Part shown: one piece after another, positions 16,765 through 25,296 of the stretch | Layout: each line of letters starts with the position of its first letter | How positions within the stretch are numbered: the first letter of the stretch is position 1 | Assembly: GCA_964356545.1 (NCBI GenBank) | Contig: CAYHHX010000001.1 | Span: forward strand, 14,866-78,865 | Direction of reading: 5' to 3' | From: JACPYG01 sp964356545 | Lineage (GTDB): Bacteria; Patescibacteriota; Minisyncoccia; Minisyncoccales; Staskawiczbacteraceae | DNA length: 64,000 nucleotides | The notes under the pieces: generated by a model | Databases searched by the model: none | What the model was told of the DNA's origin: nothing | Seen by the model: the letters and a program-made list of their open reading frames with translations, nothing else | Position numbers and translations under genes: made by a program

Positions 16765-17824
16765 ATACTTTAATTGATGGTATTGGAGAGATAAAATTAG
16801 ACGCCTGGCTAAAAGAATACGCTCCAACATTGTGAATTATTATTTTATCTCCAACCACAGGTTTTTGATTGATTATTAAATTTTCAGCGATCTTATCAAT
16901 TTGCATGCAAGAATTACCAAAAATATTTATCTTTATAATTTCCTCTTTTTTATTTTTTTGTTTTGGCATAAATTCAATCCAAAATTTCTTCTCAAAATAA
17001 CATTGAAAGTGCATAATATTTGTATCTACGACCACATCAAAATAACTATTTGTATTTTTTCTAATGGAAATTATATTCGCCTCAATATCCATGGTATCTG
17101 ATACAATATTCCTGCCTGCTTCGCTAATTATTTTAATTTTAGGGAAGATATTTTTTATTAATAAAGGAAGTTTTTCATAGATATCTTTTTCAAAAATAAA
17201 TTCATTAGCCGCAGGTAATCCTCCTCCAATATTAACAAAAGTTATTTCGTGTTTTATTCTATCAAAAGTGCTTTGAATACCATTAAGTAAAAATTCGTAA
17301 TTAGATAGCTTGAAATTATTAGTTGAAAAATGGAAATGAAGTCCGTCTAATTTTAAAGTAGTTATTAATAAATTTAACTTTTCTGATAATTTTTCATCGG
17401 AAATACTGTATCCGAACCTATTCCATATCTCCGGCTTATTAAAATATAAACGTAAACCCACCTTTATTTTTGACAAAAACCCTTCTTTTTTTAAAATCTG
17501 TAAAGTATCAAAATCGGTATCGTTATCAATATTAAAGTATAAAATTTCTACATTATTTAAAATGTCTTTTATGGTCTCGACCGATTTACCAGGACCGTTC
17601 AACACTAATTCTTTCGGTTTAATTTTTCGAATTAACTCCCATTCATAACCTGAAACTATTTCAAACGCGCCACCTGTCTCTTTTACAGTTTCCAAAACTG
17701 GTTCCATAAAATTAGTTTTTACCGAATAAAATAATTGAAAATTTAAGCCTTTTTTTAAAAAGGCGTTTTTTAATTTATTTATATTTTCTTTTCTTTTATT
17801 TTTATGGACTATATAGTATGCCAT
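16757..17824 (-). CDS. PLP-dependent decarboxylase (LysA/fold type III)
   Basis: 355 residues of the Orn/DAP/Arg decarboxylase 2 family. The PLP lysine is Lys36 in FYSVKTN; GLHFHFST gives the histidine stacking on the cofactor, NIGGGLP (198-204) and EAGRN (235-239) bind phosphate, and GNSCMQID (Cys306, Asp310) with GAYSFS complete the active site. Known members remove the alpha-carboxylate of diaminopimelate, ornithine, arginine or carboxynorspermidine. It is shorter than typical LysA (about 420). It abuts the nitrilase-like gene with no gap. Function in an unknown amino-acid or polyamine-derived pathway is inferred. Confidence 0.85.
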   Translation of the reverse strand: MAYYIVHKNKRKENINKLKNAFLKKGLNFQLFYSVKTNFMEPVLETVKETGGAFEIVSGYEWELIRKIKPKELVLNGPGKSVETIKDILNNVEILYFNIDNDTDFDTLQILKKEGFLSKIKVGLRLYFNKPEIWNRFGYSISDEKLSEKLNLLITTLKLDGLHFHFSTNNFKLSNYEFLLNGIQSTFDRIKHEITFVNIGGGLPAANEFIFEKDIYEKLPLLIKNIFPKIKIISEAGRNIVSDTMDIEANIISIRKNTNSYFDVVVDTNIMHFQCYFEKKFWIEFMPKQKNKKEEIIKINIFGNSCMQIDKIAENLIINQKPVVGDKIIIHNVGAYSFSQASNFISPIPSIKVYE

Positions 17825-18670
17825 TTAAATCACTTTCTTTTTTAAATAATAAAAATAATCGTTGTCAGTTTCATAAAATTCCCGATATTGATTGAGAATA
17901 TTTAAATCAAATTTAACAGTGTGTAAATAGGAAGAATTCTTATTATTGGTTTTATAAACTAATCCCAATGGCGGAACCACAAAGTAAGAACCACCCATCA
18001 TTCTATCCGAGTAAAAAGAAGATTTATACTTTCCAACAGAATTTACAAATAAAAGAGCGCATGCGTTCTCGTAAGCCCTGGCTATACCCAAAGCATCATA
18101 ATATTTTTTTTCCAAAGAAAAAGAATATTTTGACTGAAGCGCATTTCCCCCTATTCCCCAAAAAGAAGGAATTACAATTAAATCCACTTTCTTGGTATAT
18201 TTCCTGAATATTTCTGGCAATATCAAATCCCAGCAAATAGCCACTCCAACTCTTACTTTCCCCACATTGAATGTTATTATTTTGTCATCCGATTCACAAA
18301 TATAATTTTCGTTATAAATTAAAGCCTTTTTGTGATATTCCTTCAGAATTTTGCCATTTTTAATAACCAAGGAGGTGTTAAAATACTTACCATTCTTTTT
18401 CAAAAGTACTGAACCCATCACAAAAGTTAACGAAGGATATAATTTTGAAATATCCTTCAATGTATTTTGTACTTCCAAAGAAGAAATCTCTTTTTCATAT
18501 TCTGGTATAATATCTAATTTAAGAGGACCAGACAAAAAATATTCTGGGAATATAAGTAAATCAAGAGATTTTATCTGTTTTTTATTTTTTTCCAGTAATT
18601 TCTTAACTTCTTGGATATTTTCTTTAACAGATAAAAATTTTGGCAAGTATTGAAAAAAACCTATTTTCAT
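17825..18670 (-). CDS. Carbon-nitrogen hydrolase (nitrilase superfamily)
   Basis: 281 residues with the full catalytic triad of the family: Glu43 in FPEYFLSG, Lys114 in EYHKKAL and Cys146 in VGVAICWDLILPE. Family members hydrolyse amides or nitriles, and one branch supplies ammonia from glutamine to NAD synthetase as a fused or partner domain. The gene directly upstream encodes an NAD-synthetase-like ATP pyrophosphatase, so this protein may be its amidase partner. The following gene starts on the base after its stop. The short gap to the upstream gene (48 bases) fits one operon. Confidence 0.88.
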   Translation of the reverse strand: MKIGFFQYLPKFLSVKENIQEVKKLLEKNKKQIKSLDLLIFPEYFLSGPLKLDIIPEYEKEISSLEVQNTLKDISKLYPSLTFVMGSVLLKKNGKYFNTSLVIKNGKILKEYHKKALIYNENYICESDDKIITFNVGKVRVGVAICWDLILPEIFRKYTKKVDLIVIPSFWGIGGNALQSKYSFSLEKKYYDALGIARAYENACALLFVNSVGKYKSSFYSDRMMGGSYFVVPPLGLVYKTNNKNSSYLHTVKFDLNILNQYREFYETDNDYFYYLKKKVI

Positions 18671-18718
18671 AATTTTATAAAATATCCCCTGCTATTTACG
18701 GCAAGGGATGGTAACTTT

Positions 18719-19705
18719 TCAGAGTATGTCGTTGAAATAACTGTCTCTGTTCCAACTCAACATTGGTTTGATCTTTGCTTTATATTCTCGGCACACCGCC
18801 AAGAATGGTCTGCGTATACGCCATTTTTCTCCTTCAAAGCGCAATTCCTTTATTCTTCTTATCCAGTTGATATTGTGTCCTAATTCCTTAGATACCGTTG
18901 TGGGACTTTTTTTCTGCCATCCCAATCTCCTTATTATGGGGTCAATAATATAACAAGAAGCACCGTAAAGTTGCTCGTCGCAAATGCCAAGTTCGCTAAT
19001 CAACGGTTTCCTATCAATTATGCATTGCGGAACTTTTAACATTTCCGCAATTTTGTAAACTTCGCATTTGTAAAAATCTGCCAATGGAGAGAAGTGACCG
19101 GCTGGACCACCAACAGTAAAGGCTCCCAAAATAACCTCCGTACCATTGGTAGTTCCAGTACATACTGCATTAAGATTATCTGCTATCTGCAGAAGCAGAA
19201 TTGACCTAATCCTTGGCAGTATTCCACTTAACTCCCATTTCCCGCAATTCGGGAAAATCCCATACAGCGAGTTTACAGTGGAAGAAATATCTACGTACTG
19301 ATACTCCATCCCCATTTCTTTCGCAGATTTTACTGCATACAACACGTCTTCGTATTCCGAGTCAGTCATTTCGCCCTTTTTTCCAAATGATCCCCTCCCC
19401 AAAATAATCCCTTTAAAGAAATAACGTGTGTCTTTGAGAGCTTTTTGACACAGCGATGCCACCGTTATGGAATCAATACCGCCAGAAAGCCCCACTACAA
19501 TTCCGTCTAATTCTGGCTTTGAATACCCAGAAATATCTTTGAGGCATTTTCTTATAAATTTCTGTATGCCTTCAACAACTTTAACAGGAATGATAATGTT
19601 TTCAGGCTTAATCCTTGCGTCAAAATTAATTTCTCCATCGTTAGCGATGGGAAACCACATTTTAATTTCAGGATCTACGACTTTTGTGACGATGGCTTTA
19701 GCCAT
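18719..19705 (-). CDS. NAD synthetase-like ATP pyrophosphatase
   Basis: 328 residues. PP-loop SGGIDS at 74-79 that binds ATP pyrophosphate, then GTTNGTEVILGAFTVGGPAGHFSPLADFYKCEVYKIAEML, the NadE-type substrate loop. The enzyme family adenylates a carboxylate and replaces AMP by ammonia; NadE makes NAD from deamido-NAD. The first 40 residues and a long C-terminal tail (KIKPMLSWNRD) are extra to small NadE. It has a strong SD (AGGAG) and more GC than the genes downstream. It may be the organism's NAD synthetase or a relative amidating another acid, as the operon with decarboxylase and ATP-grasp suggests. Confidence 0.82.
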   Translation of the reverse strand: MAKAIVTKVVDPEIKMWFPIANDGEINFDARIKPENIIIPVKVVEGIQKFIRKCLKDISGYSKPELDGIVVGLSGGIDSITVASLCQKALKDTRYFFKGIILGRGSFGKKGEMTDSEYEDVLYAVKSAKEMGMEYQYVDISSTVNSLYGIFPNCGKWELSGILPRIRSILLLQIADNLNAVCTGTTNGTEVILGAFTVGGPAGHFSPLADFYKCEVYKIAEMLKVPQCIIDRKPLISELGICDEQLYGASCYIIDPIIRRLGWQKKSPTTVSKELGHNINWIRRIKELRFEGEKWRIRRPFLAVCREYKAKIKPMLSWNRDSYFNDIL

Positions 19706-19754
19706 GGTTTTCTCCTAAATGTTGAGTGAAAATTTCAAAGTGCTACATAGAAAT

Positions 19755-19783
19755 TAACACATTTACTTTAATTTTGCAATGTT
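19755..19783 (-). promoter_or_regulatory. Promoter of the NadE-like operon
   Basis: On the minus strand TTGCAA, 17 bases, TAATTT, upstream of the gene starting at 19705. The plus-strand gene on the other side has TATAAT at 19826-19831. Confidence 0.4.
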
Positions 19784-19852
19784 TTGAAAAATGTTGAAAC
19801 TATTTACTTCTCTCTCCTTTGGAATTATAATAAACTTACAAATTAAAATTTT

Positions 19853-20710
19853 ATGGATATCCACGAAGATAAAATTAAAAAACTTGAAGAGATGGCAAAT
19901 ACTATGCGCCAAGACCTTATTGAAATGCTTTTAAAAGCTGGGTCGGGGCATACTGCTGGACCTTTGGGAATGGCGGATATATTTTGCGCTTTTTATTTTC
20001 ATATTTTAAATCACAATCCTAAAAATCCTCTTTGGGAAGAGCGCGACCGATTGATTTTATCCAATGGTCATATTTGCCCAATTCGCTATGTGGCCATGGC
20101 TCATGCAGGTTATTTCCCAGTTGCCGAACTTGCAACCTTAAGAAAATTTGGCACCCGATTACAAGGGCATCCAGAACGCGAAAAATTACCGGGTGTGGAA
20201 ACTACTTCGGGGCCTTTGGGTTCTGGCTTGGGGCAAGCGGCCGGTATTGCGTATGCAGGCTTAATGGATAATAAAAAATTTAAGGTATATTGCTTAATGT
20301 CTGATGGTGAGCAAAATGCTGGCAATATTTGGGAGTCGGCCATGTTTGCTGGAAAAAATAAACTACATAATTTAATTGCGGTTATAGACAGAAACAACAT
20401 CCAAATTACCGGTATGACCGAAGATATTATGCCATTAGAATCACTGCGCGCCAAATACGAAGCCTTTAACTGGCATGTTCTTGAAGTAAATGGCAATAAT
20501 ATTGGCGAATTTATAAATGCTGTCGAAGAAGCTAAGGCTATATTTGAAAAGCCAACGATTATTATTGCTCATACAATTCCTGGCAAAGGAATACCTGAAA
20601 TTGAGTTTGATTTTAATTGGCATGGTAAGACTCCCAATAAAGAAGAAGCCAAACGGTTTTTACATCAGTTAAGGACTATCGGCGGTAAAATAATTTCAGA
20701 ACATGAATAA
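19853..20710 (+). CDS. Transketolase, N-terminal (TPP-binding) subunit
   Basis: 285 residues. Carries the thiamine diphosphate pyrophosphate-binding half of transketolase: LLKAGSGHTAGPLGMADIF, SNGHICPI, GPLGSGLGQAAGIAYAG, the GDG-type motif CLMSDGEQNAGNIWESAMFA and DRNNIQITG, ending with IPGKGIPEIE. With the next gene it transfers two-carbon ketol units between pentose, heptose, triose and hexose phosphates. Split transketolase is common in archaea and many CPR genomes. The two genes overlap by 8 bases, so the subunits are probably made in equal amounts. Confidence 0.93.
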   Translation: MDIHEDKIKKLEEMANTMRQDLIEMLLKAGSGHTAGPLGMADIFCAFYFHILNHNPKNPLWEERDRLILSNGHICPIRYVAMAHAGYFPVAELATLRKFGTRLQGHPEREKLPGVETTSGPLGSGLGQAAGIAYAGLMDNKKFKVYCLMSDGEQNAGNIWESAMFAGKNKLHNLIAVIDRNNIQITGMTEDIMPLESLRAKYEAFNWHVLEVNGNNIGEFINAVEEAKAIFEKPTIIIAHTIPGKGIPEIEFDFNWHGKTPNKEEAKRFLHQLRTIGGKIISEHE

Positions 20711-21686
20711 ATTTTTAGTAAAAAATATATTTGATAAATCTAAATTAGAAATGGCGCCGACGCGCGATGGCTACGGTAAAGGCCTTTTAAAAGCCGGTGA
20801 AAAAGACCAGCGCGTGGTGGTGCTTTGCGCCGATTTGGCAGAATCTACCCGCAGTCATTGGTTCAAAGAAAAATATCCAGAAAGGTTTATTGAAGTTGGT
20901 GTGGCCGAGCAAAATATGGCCACTATTGCCGCCGGTATGGCTAACTACGGAAAAATTCCCTTCATTTCTTCGTATGCGGCATTTAGCCCAGGAAGAAATA
21001 ATGAACAAATAAGAACCACTATTTCTTTAAATAATCTTCCAGTAAAAGTAGCCGGAGCTCATGCCGGTGTTTCGGTTGGCCCCGATGGCGCCACTCATCA
21101 AGCGCTAGAAGATATAGCTCTAATGCGCGTGCAACCTAATATGGTTGTTATTTCGCCCTGCGACACTATTGAAGCAAAAAAGGCTACAGTTGCAGCCGCT
21201 TTTAATGGAAAACCGACATATATTAGATTGGGTAGAGAAAAGTCGCCGGTATTTACCACCGAGGCAATGCCGTTTGAGATTGGCAAAGCCCAAATTTTGC
21301 GCCAAGGAAAAGATGTAACCATTATTGCCTGTGGACCATTAGTATATGAAGCGTTACTTGCCGCCGAAAAATTAGAAAAAGAGGGAATCAGTGCCGAAGT
21401 AATAAACAATCACACTATAAAACCAATGGACAAAAAAACCATCTTAGCATCGGTTAAAAAAACCGGCGCCGTGGTAACCATTGAAGAGCATCAAATTATG
21501 GGTGGAATGGGTTCAGCTTGCGCCGAAATGTTAGTGCAAAATTTTCCTGTACCAATAGAAATGATTGGTATGAAAGACCAGTTTGGTCAATCTGGCACTC
21601 CCGACGAATTGCTTAATTTTTTTGGTTTAACTAGTCCATTTATTGTGAAGGCGGTAAAAAAAGCCCTTCGACGTTGCTCAGGGTAA
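20703..21686 (+). CDS. Transketolase, C-terminal subunit
   Basis: 327 residues: pyrimidine-binding and C-terminal transketolase domains. VVVLCADLAESTRSHWF, then RFIEVGVAEQNMATIAAGMA holding the glutamate that activates thiamine diphosphate, GAHAGVSVGPDGATHQALEDIALMR, and EEHQIMGGMGSACAE. The last residues (KKALRRCSG) are encoded by a short palindrome CCCTTCGACGTTGCTCAGGG at 21664-21683, a unit of the kind dispersed in many bacterial genomes, so the natural C-terminus may have been modified. Followed by the PfkB kinase gene after 24 bases. Confidence 0.93.
   Translation: MNKFLVKNIFDKSKLEMAPTRDGYGKGLLKAGEKDQRVVVLCADLAESTRSHWFKEKYPERFIEVGVAEQNMATIAAGMANYGKIPFISSYAAFSPGRNNEQIRTTISLNNLPVKVAGAHAGVSVGPDGATHQALEDIALMRVQPNMVVISPCDTIEAKKATVAAAFNGKPTYIRLGREKSPVFTTEAMPFEIGKAQILRQGKDVTIIACGPLVYEALLAAEKLEKEGISAEVINNHTIKPMDKKTILASVKKTGAVVTIEEHQIMGGMGSACAEMLVQNFPVPIEMIGMKDQFGQSGTPDELLNFFGLTSPFIVKAVKKALRRCSG
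21664..21683. repeat. Palindromic TTCGA/CTCAGG repeat forming the end of a gene
   Basis: CCCTTCGACGTTGCTCAGGG is an imperfect palindrome (CCCT...AGGG) and encodes the last residues of the transketolase subunit up to the TAA. A related unit lies inside the histidine kinase at 44517-44551. Confidence 0.55.
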
Positions 21687-21710
21687 ATTTAAAAAGAAAA
21701 AAATAAATAC

Positions 21711-22718
21711 ATGAAAAAATTTGACGTTATTTCAATCGGTGACACTACTTTGGATGTTTTTTTGGAGTTGGACGAATCGGACGCCAGTGTCCAGTGTGGC
21801 CCAGATGGGGAAGACTGTAAATTATTGCTTTCCTGGCCAGATAAAATTCCGGTAAAAAAAATAACTAATGTTCCCGCGGTGGGAAATGCCGCTAATGTGG
21901 CAGTGGGATGTGCGCGATTGGGGTTAAAATCAGCTCTGTATACCATATTGGGTAAAGATTCTAGTGGCAAGGAGGCTTTTGAAAAACTGGTATCAGAAAA
22001 AGTAGCTAAGGATTATATTGTTTGGGACAAACATCGTGGTACCAATTATTCTGCAGTTATTAATCTTAAGGGCGAGAGGACTATTTTGGTTTACCACGAA
22101 CCTCGGGATTATCAATTGCCAAAATTAGGTAAAACCGATTGGGTATATTTAACTGCCAGTGGCCAGCCCGATGAAAATCTCCATTTGCAGGTAATTGAGT
22201 ATGTGAAAAAAAACAACGCTAAGTTGGCTTTTAACCCAGGTGACCAGCAGATGAAAAAGGGTCTTGAAGCGTTAAGACCGGTTATTAAAAATTGCACGGT
22301 ATTTTTTATTAACAAACAAGAAGCTGAAAAATTACTGGGCCAAGACAGTGATGAAAAGACACTTTTGCAATTGTTGCATAATGAAGGGCCAAAAATTGTG
22401 GTGATTACCGATGGGTCAAAGGGGTCATATAGTTTTGACGGCAATGATTACTATTTTCAGGAAATTTTACATGTTCCACTCATAGAAATGACAGGCTGTG
22501 GCGATAGTTATGCAACCGGATTTATTTCGGCTTTGCATTTAGGCAAAAGTATTCCTGAAGCGATGAAATGGGGAACAACAAATGCCGCCGCCAAATTACA
22601 ACAAATTGGAGCTCAAGCCGGTCTTTTAACCAGAAAACAATTAGAAGGTTTTATTAACGGAACTGTTAAATTTGATTTTATAAAAGACAATTCTGGTTTG
22701 AATCCACAAAAAATATAA
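21711..22718 (+). CDS. PfkB-family sugar kinase
   Basis: 335 residues of the ribokinase/PfkB family. N-terminal FDVISIGDTTLDVFLEL, substrate-binding PAVGNAANVAVGCARLG, and the C-terminal signature EMTGCGDSYATGFISAL with the catalytic aspartate in GCGDS. Members phosphorylate fructose 6-phosphate, ribose, nucleosides or other sugars. Position between transketolase and class I aldolase suggests it makes fructose 1,6-bisphosphate, filling the phosphofructokinase step that CPR genomes often lack; this is inference. Twenty-four bases after transketolase and 22 before the aldolase: one operon. Confidence 0.85.
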   Translation: MKKFDVISIGDTTLDVFLELDESDASVQCGPDGEDCKLLLSWPDKIPVKKITNVPAVGNAANVAVGCARLGLKSALYTILGKDSSGKEAFEKLVSEKVAKDYIVWDKHRGTNYSAVINLKGERTILVYHEPRDYQLPKLGKTDWVYLTASGQPDENLHLQVIEYVKKNNAKLAFNPGDQQMKKGLEALRPVIKNCTVFFINKQEAEKLLGQDSDEKTLLQLLHNEGPKIVVITDGSKGSYSFDGNDYYFQEILHVPLIEMTGCGDSYATGFISALHLGKSIPEAMKWGTTNAAAKLQQIGAQAGLLTRKQLEGFINGTVKFDFIKDNSGLNPQKI

Positions 22719-22740
22719 AAATTGCTAAAGCAATATTATA

Positions 22741-23766
22741 ATGAACATTAAAAAACTTACACAAACTACCAAAGCGCTTTTTGCCAACGACAAAGGCTTA
22801 CTGGCAATGGATGAAAGTACGGCAACTTGCAATAAGCGTTTTGCAGAACTTGGCATTCCAGAAACCGAAGAAGCCAGGCTGGCATGGCGTGAATTAATTA
22901 TCACTACGCCAAATCTTGCTAAATGTATTAGCGGCTTAATTTTGTATGACGAAACGATTCGCCAGAAAAAAGAAGACGGTACGCTTTTTGTTGATGTTAT
23001 CAAAGATGCTGGTATTATTCCAGGAATTAAAGTTGACGCTGGCCTAAAAGATATGCCAGGCCACCCTGGGGAAAAAGTCACCGAAGGTTTAAATGGATTA
23101 AATGGTAGGTTAGCTGAATACTTTCAAATGGGAGCCCGTTTTGCCAAGTGGCGCGCGGCATTTACTATTGGCGATGAAATTCCCAGTCAAGACTGTATTG
23201 AAGAAAATGCAAAAATACTGGCTGAATATGCTCTAATGTGCCAGGAAGCTGGAATAGTTCCCATAGTTGAACCAGAAGTTTTAATGGATGGCAGTCATAC
23301 TATGGAACAATGCAGAGAGATAACAGAAAAAGTTTTGCAAACTGTTTTTAAGTATTTAGTTATAAAAAAAGTGGCATTGGAAGGCATTGTTTTAAAGCCC
23401 AATATGGTGGTTGCCGGATTAGATTGTCCTGTTCAAAAATCAGTAAAAGAAGTAGCCGATGCTACAGTTGAGCTTCTTATGAAAGTTGTACCGGCCAATG
23501 TTGCTGGAATTGCTTTTTTATCAGGTGGACAATCTAGCGAACTTGCTTCAGAGCGTTTGAGTGTTATGAATGCCAAATTTAAAACGCAGTTGCCTTGGCC
23601 GTTGACATTTTCATACTCGCGCGCCATTCAATATCCGGCTTTGGCAATTTGGCAAGGCAAAGATGCCAATGTGGCGGCTGCGCAAGAATCTTTATATCAT
23701 CGTGCCAACCTCAACCAAGCCGCTCGCCGCGGCGAATATAAAGTTGAAATGGAAAAATCATTTTAA
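22741..23766 (+). CDS. Fructose-bisphosphate aldolase, class I
   Basis: 341 residues, the size and motifs of the animal/plant-type class I aldolase: GLLAMDESTATCNKRF, GIIPGIKVDAGL, RFAKWRAAF, IVPIVEPEVLMDG, and the Schiff-base lysine Lys219 in LEGIVLKPNMV. It cleaves fructose 1,6-bisphosphate to dihydroxyacetone phosphate and glyceraldehyde 3-phosphate. No metal is needed. It completes a local route pentose phosphate, transketolase, PfkB, aldolase. Ends just before a RAYT-type motif at 23769. Confidence 0.95.
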   Translation: MNIKKLTQTTKALFANDKGLLAMDESTATCNKRFAELGIPETEEARLAWRELIITTPNLAKCISGLILYDETIRQKKEDGTLFVDVIKDAGIIPGIKVDAGLKDMPGHPGEKVTEGLNGLNGRLAEYFQMGARFAKWRAAFTIGDEIPSQDCIEENAKILAEYALMCQEAGIVPIVEPEVLMDGSHTMEQCREITEKVLQTVFKYLVIKKVALEGIVLKPNMVVAGLDCPVQKSVKEVADATVELLMKVVPANVAGIAFLSGGQSSELASERLSVMNAKFKTQLPWPLTFSYSRAIQYPALAIWQGKDANVAAAQESLYHRANLNQAARRGEYKVEMEKSF

Positions 23767-23768
23767 GT

Positions 23769-23792
23769 GGAAATGGCGACTATCCCCATTCC
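23769..23792 (+). repeat. RAYT end motif, copy
   Basis: GGAAATGGCGACTATCCCCATTCC, directly after the aldolase stop. A GC-rich stretch with short palindromes follows (about 23793-23870), with no gene seen. Confidence 0.5.
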
Positions 23793-23890
23793 TCGTTGAG
23801 AGGGAAATCCGTTCCGCTCGGCGCGCCACAGTGCGCCTCGCAGTTTGCCAAAACGAGGTTAGTCGTTCGCATTTGTTTATTCTTTGTTTG

Positions 23891-23919
23891 TTGACAAAAG
23901 TAGAAAGCCATGATAATAA
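23891..23919 (+). promoter_or_regulatory. Promoter TTGACA-17-TAATAA
   Basis: TTGACA at 23891-23896, 17 bases, TAATAA at 23914-23919, 55 bases before the GTG start at 23974. Confidence 0.6.
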
Positions 23920-23973
23920 TAACTATAGCCCATCGCTCATTGAAAATTCAATAACCTGAAAAGGAAGTTTCTA

Positions 23974-24393
23974 GTGACAAACGACGAAAAAGCCATGTAT
24001 ACTGGCATGGCCATGTCGCGCAATACAGAGGTTACACTGCGGTGGTCACGGAGTCAGATGTTTATGATCATCAATTCGGCCATGCTTTCAGTCGTGTTCA
24101 CGCGGGACGCGAGTTTCTTGTTACTTCTTTTCCTTGGCCTCTTTGGCATAGGAATAGCACTGGTATGGCTGATGATCAATGAAAAAAGTCAGCAGTGGGT
24201 TGAATACTGGCAGACTCGCTTGGCGCAGATTAAGCACGAAGAAGAACCTGCCACCGTTAATGTGTTCATTGGTCCAGAATGGGACACCATCAACAAAGGG
24301 TGGACGTTTCATAGGCTACTTACGATCCTGCCTAGGGGATTCGCCATAGTCTGGATCGGCGTGTTTCTTTTTTCTTTCACTCGGCTTTTCTAA
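23974..24393 (+). CDS. Three-helix membrane protein with cytoplasmic domain, unknown
   Basis: 139 residues from a GTG start with an SD (AAGGAAG 8 bases before). Two membrane segments close together (about 28-66, MFMIINSAMLSVVF and FLLLLFLGLFGIGIALVWLMI), a charged middle of about 50 residues (WVEYWQTRLAQIKHEEE), and a last segment at the C-terminus. The arrangement is reminiscent of the RipA/SLATT-like small membrane families, but I do not claim membership. GC is higher than in the flanking metabolic genes. Co-transcribed with the next small membrane gene; terminator at 24703. Confidence 0.6.
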   Translation: MTNDEKAMYTGMAMSRNTEVTLRWSRSQMFMIINSAMLSVVFTRDASFLLLLFLGLFGIGIALVWLMINEKSQQWVEYWQTRLAQIKHEEEPATVNVFIGPEWDTINKGWTFHRLLTILPRGFAIVWIGVFLFSFTRLF

Positions 24394-24406
24394 AGGATGA
24401 CCTTCT

Positions 24407-24682
24407 ATGATGAAGAATTTCAGAGAAATGACCTGGAGGCTCGTACTGGGTCATCTGTTCTTTTTTTTCCTGGGAGTAATCGCTCTCACCACAGTCGTAG
24501 TCGTTGTTGGCTCCGGACGCGAAAAACTAGGTGATGCCATTGGCGTCATCTCTCTCGGAATGTCTTACATGATTACCTCTATTATTTCTTTTCTCTGGTT
24601 CCTGCTTGAGAAGAGAAAGGAAGGAAATAACCCAGATACCTCTCAATATCAAAAGCAAAAGGAGTTGACCGTTACTCATTGA
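24407..24682 (+). CDS. Two-helix small membrane protein
   Basis: 91 residues, SD AAAGGA before the start at 24407. Two membrane segments (about 14-36 and 46-68) then a hydrophilic tail (EKRKEGNNPDTSQYQKQKE). No motif recognised. Fourteen bases after the previous gene and followed by a terminator, so the two membrane proteins form a two-gene unit with their own promoter. Confidence 0.6.
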   Translation: MMKNFREMTWRLVLGHLFFFFLGVIALTTVVVVVGSGREKLGDAIGVISLGMSYMITSIISFLWFLLEKRKEGNNPDTSQYQKQKELTVTH

Positions 24683-24702
24683 AAACGGTCGTTAAAATCA
24701 AC

Positions 24703-24736
24703 AAGCCCCGGTTCTACGGAATCAGGGCTTTTTATT
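24703..24736 (+). terminator. Rho-independent terminator
   Basis: AAGCCC and GGGCTT pair around an inner hairpin, followed by a T-run. Confidence 0.75.
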
Positions 24737-24746
24737 TTCTGCGTGA

Positions 24747-24790
24747 GAAATGGGGACAGCTACTATCCTTTGTGATATGATATACTAAAT
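24747..24790 (+). repeat. Orphan RAYT left end
   Basis: AAATGGGGACAGCTACTATC then CTTTGTGATATGATAT, the same order as at 9089-9125 directly upstream of the RAYT genes, but no transposase follows. This looks like a solo end left by excision or a non-autonomous copy. Confidence 0.65.
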
Positions 24791-24821
24791 AAAGGTAAAG
24801 AATATAGTATGTGCGTACATC

Positions 24822-24867
24822 TTGACACGATTTCATTTTCTGCTATACTTTACTTAGGTAAAGTAAA
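24822..24867 (+). promoter_or_regulatory. Promoter and possible operator of the TrpR-like gene
   Basis: TTGACA (24822-24827), 16 bases, extended -10 TGC-TATACT (24844-24849). Overlapping it, TTTACT (24849-24854) and AGTAAA (24862-24867) form an inverted repeat around TAGGTAA. A dimeric TrpR-like protein could bind here to control its own gene. Confidence 0.55.
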
Positions 24868-24870
24868 CAT

Positions 24871-25191
24871 ATGAAAAGCTGGTATACTAAGACAACTAAA
24901 GATCTGTTTGAAGCAATCCTTCAATTAAAGGACGTGGGAGAAACTAAAAGGTTTTTCCGTGATTTGCTTACTGAAGCGGAAATTATCGAATTTAGCAAAC
25001 GGTGGCAAACCGCACAAATGCTTAATGAAAATATCTCATATGAAAAGATAGAAAAAGTTACTGGTTTAAGCTCAAGAACCGTTGCCAGAATTTCCAAATG
25101 GCTCAACGAAGGAATGGGCGGTTATAAATTAATGCTCAATAAACTGAACCATCATCACAGCTCCATCCAAACAGGAAGGGGATTATCTTGA
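24871..25191 (+). CDS. TrpR-like regulator (YerC/YecD family)
   Basis: 106 residues. The block FFRDLLTEAEIIEFSKRWQTAQMLNENISYEKIEKVTGLSSRTVARISKWLNEGMGGY is the Trp-repressor-superfamily fold of the YerC/YecD group, with the helix-turn-helix at ISYEKIEKVTGLSSRTVARISKWL. These proteins lack the tryptophan-biosynthesis link of TrpR and their ligand is uncertain. It has its own TTGACA promoter with an inverted repeat suited to autoregulation, and a terminator right after the gene. Confidence 0.88.
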   Translation: MKSWYTKTTKDLFEAILQLKDVGETKRFFRDLLTEAEIIEFSKRWQTAQMLNENISYEKIEKVTGLSSRTVARISKWLNEGMGGYKLMLNKLNHHHSSIQTGRGLS

Positions 25192-25218
25192 TGTGTAACT
25201 AAAATGTAACATAAAGCT

Positions 25219-25248
25219 AACCTTCTCCTTGTTTGGAGAGGGTTTTTT
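25219..25248 (+). terminator. Rho-independent terminator
   Basis: AACCTTCTCC and GGAGAGGGTT pair around TTGTTT, followed by TTTT. Confidence 0.8.
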
Positions 25249-25296
25249 ATTTGCCTGCCCAAAAGGCAAAACAGTTCTTTGAAGGGGGAGAGAATT

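Noticed and set aside
20032..20496. Overlapping open frames in both strands of the transketolase gene
   Set aside because: The transketolase frame contains all family motifs; the others are by-products.
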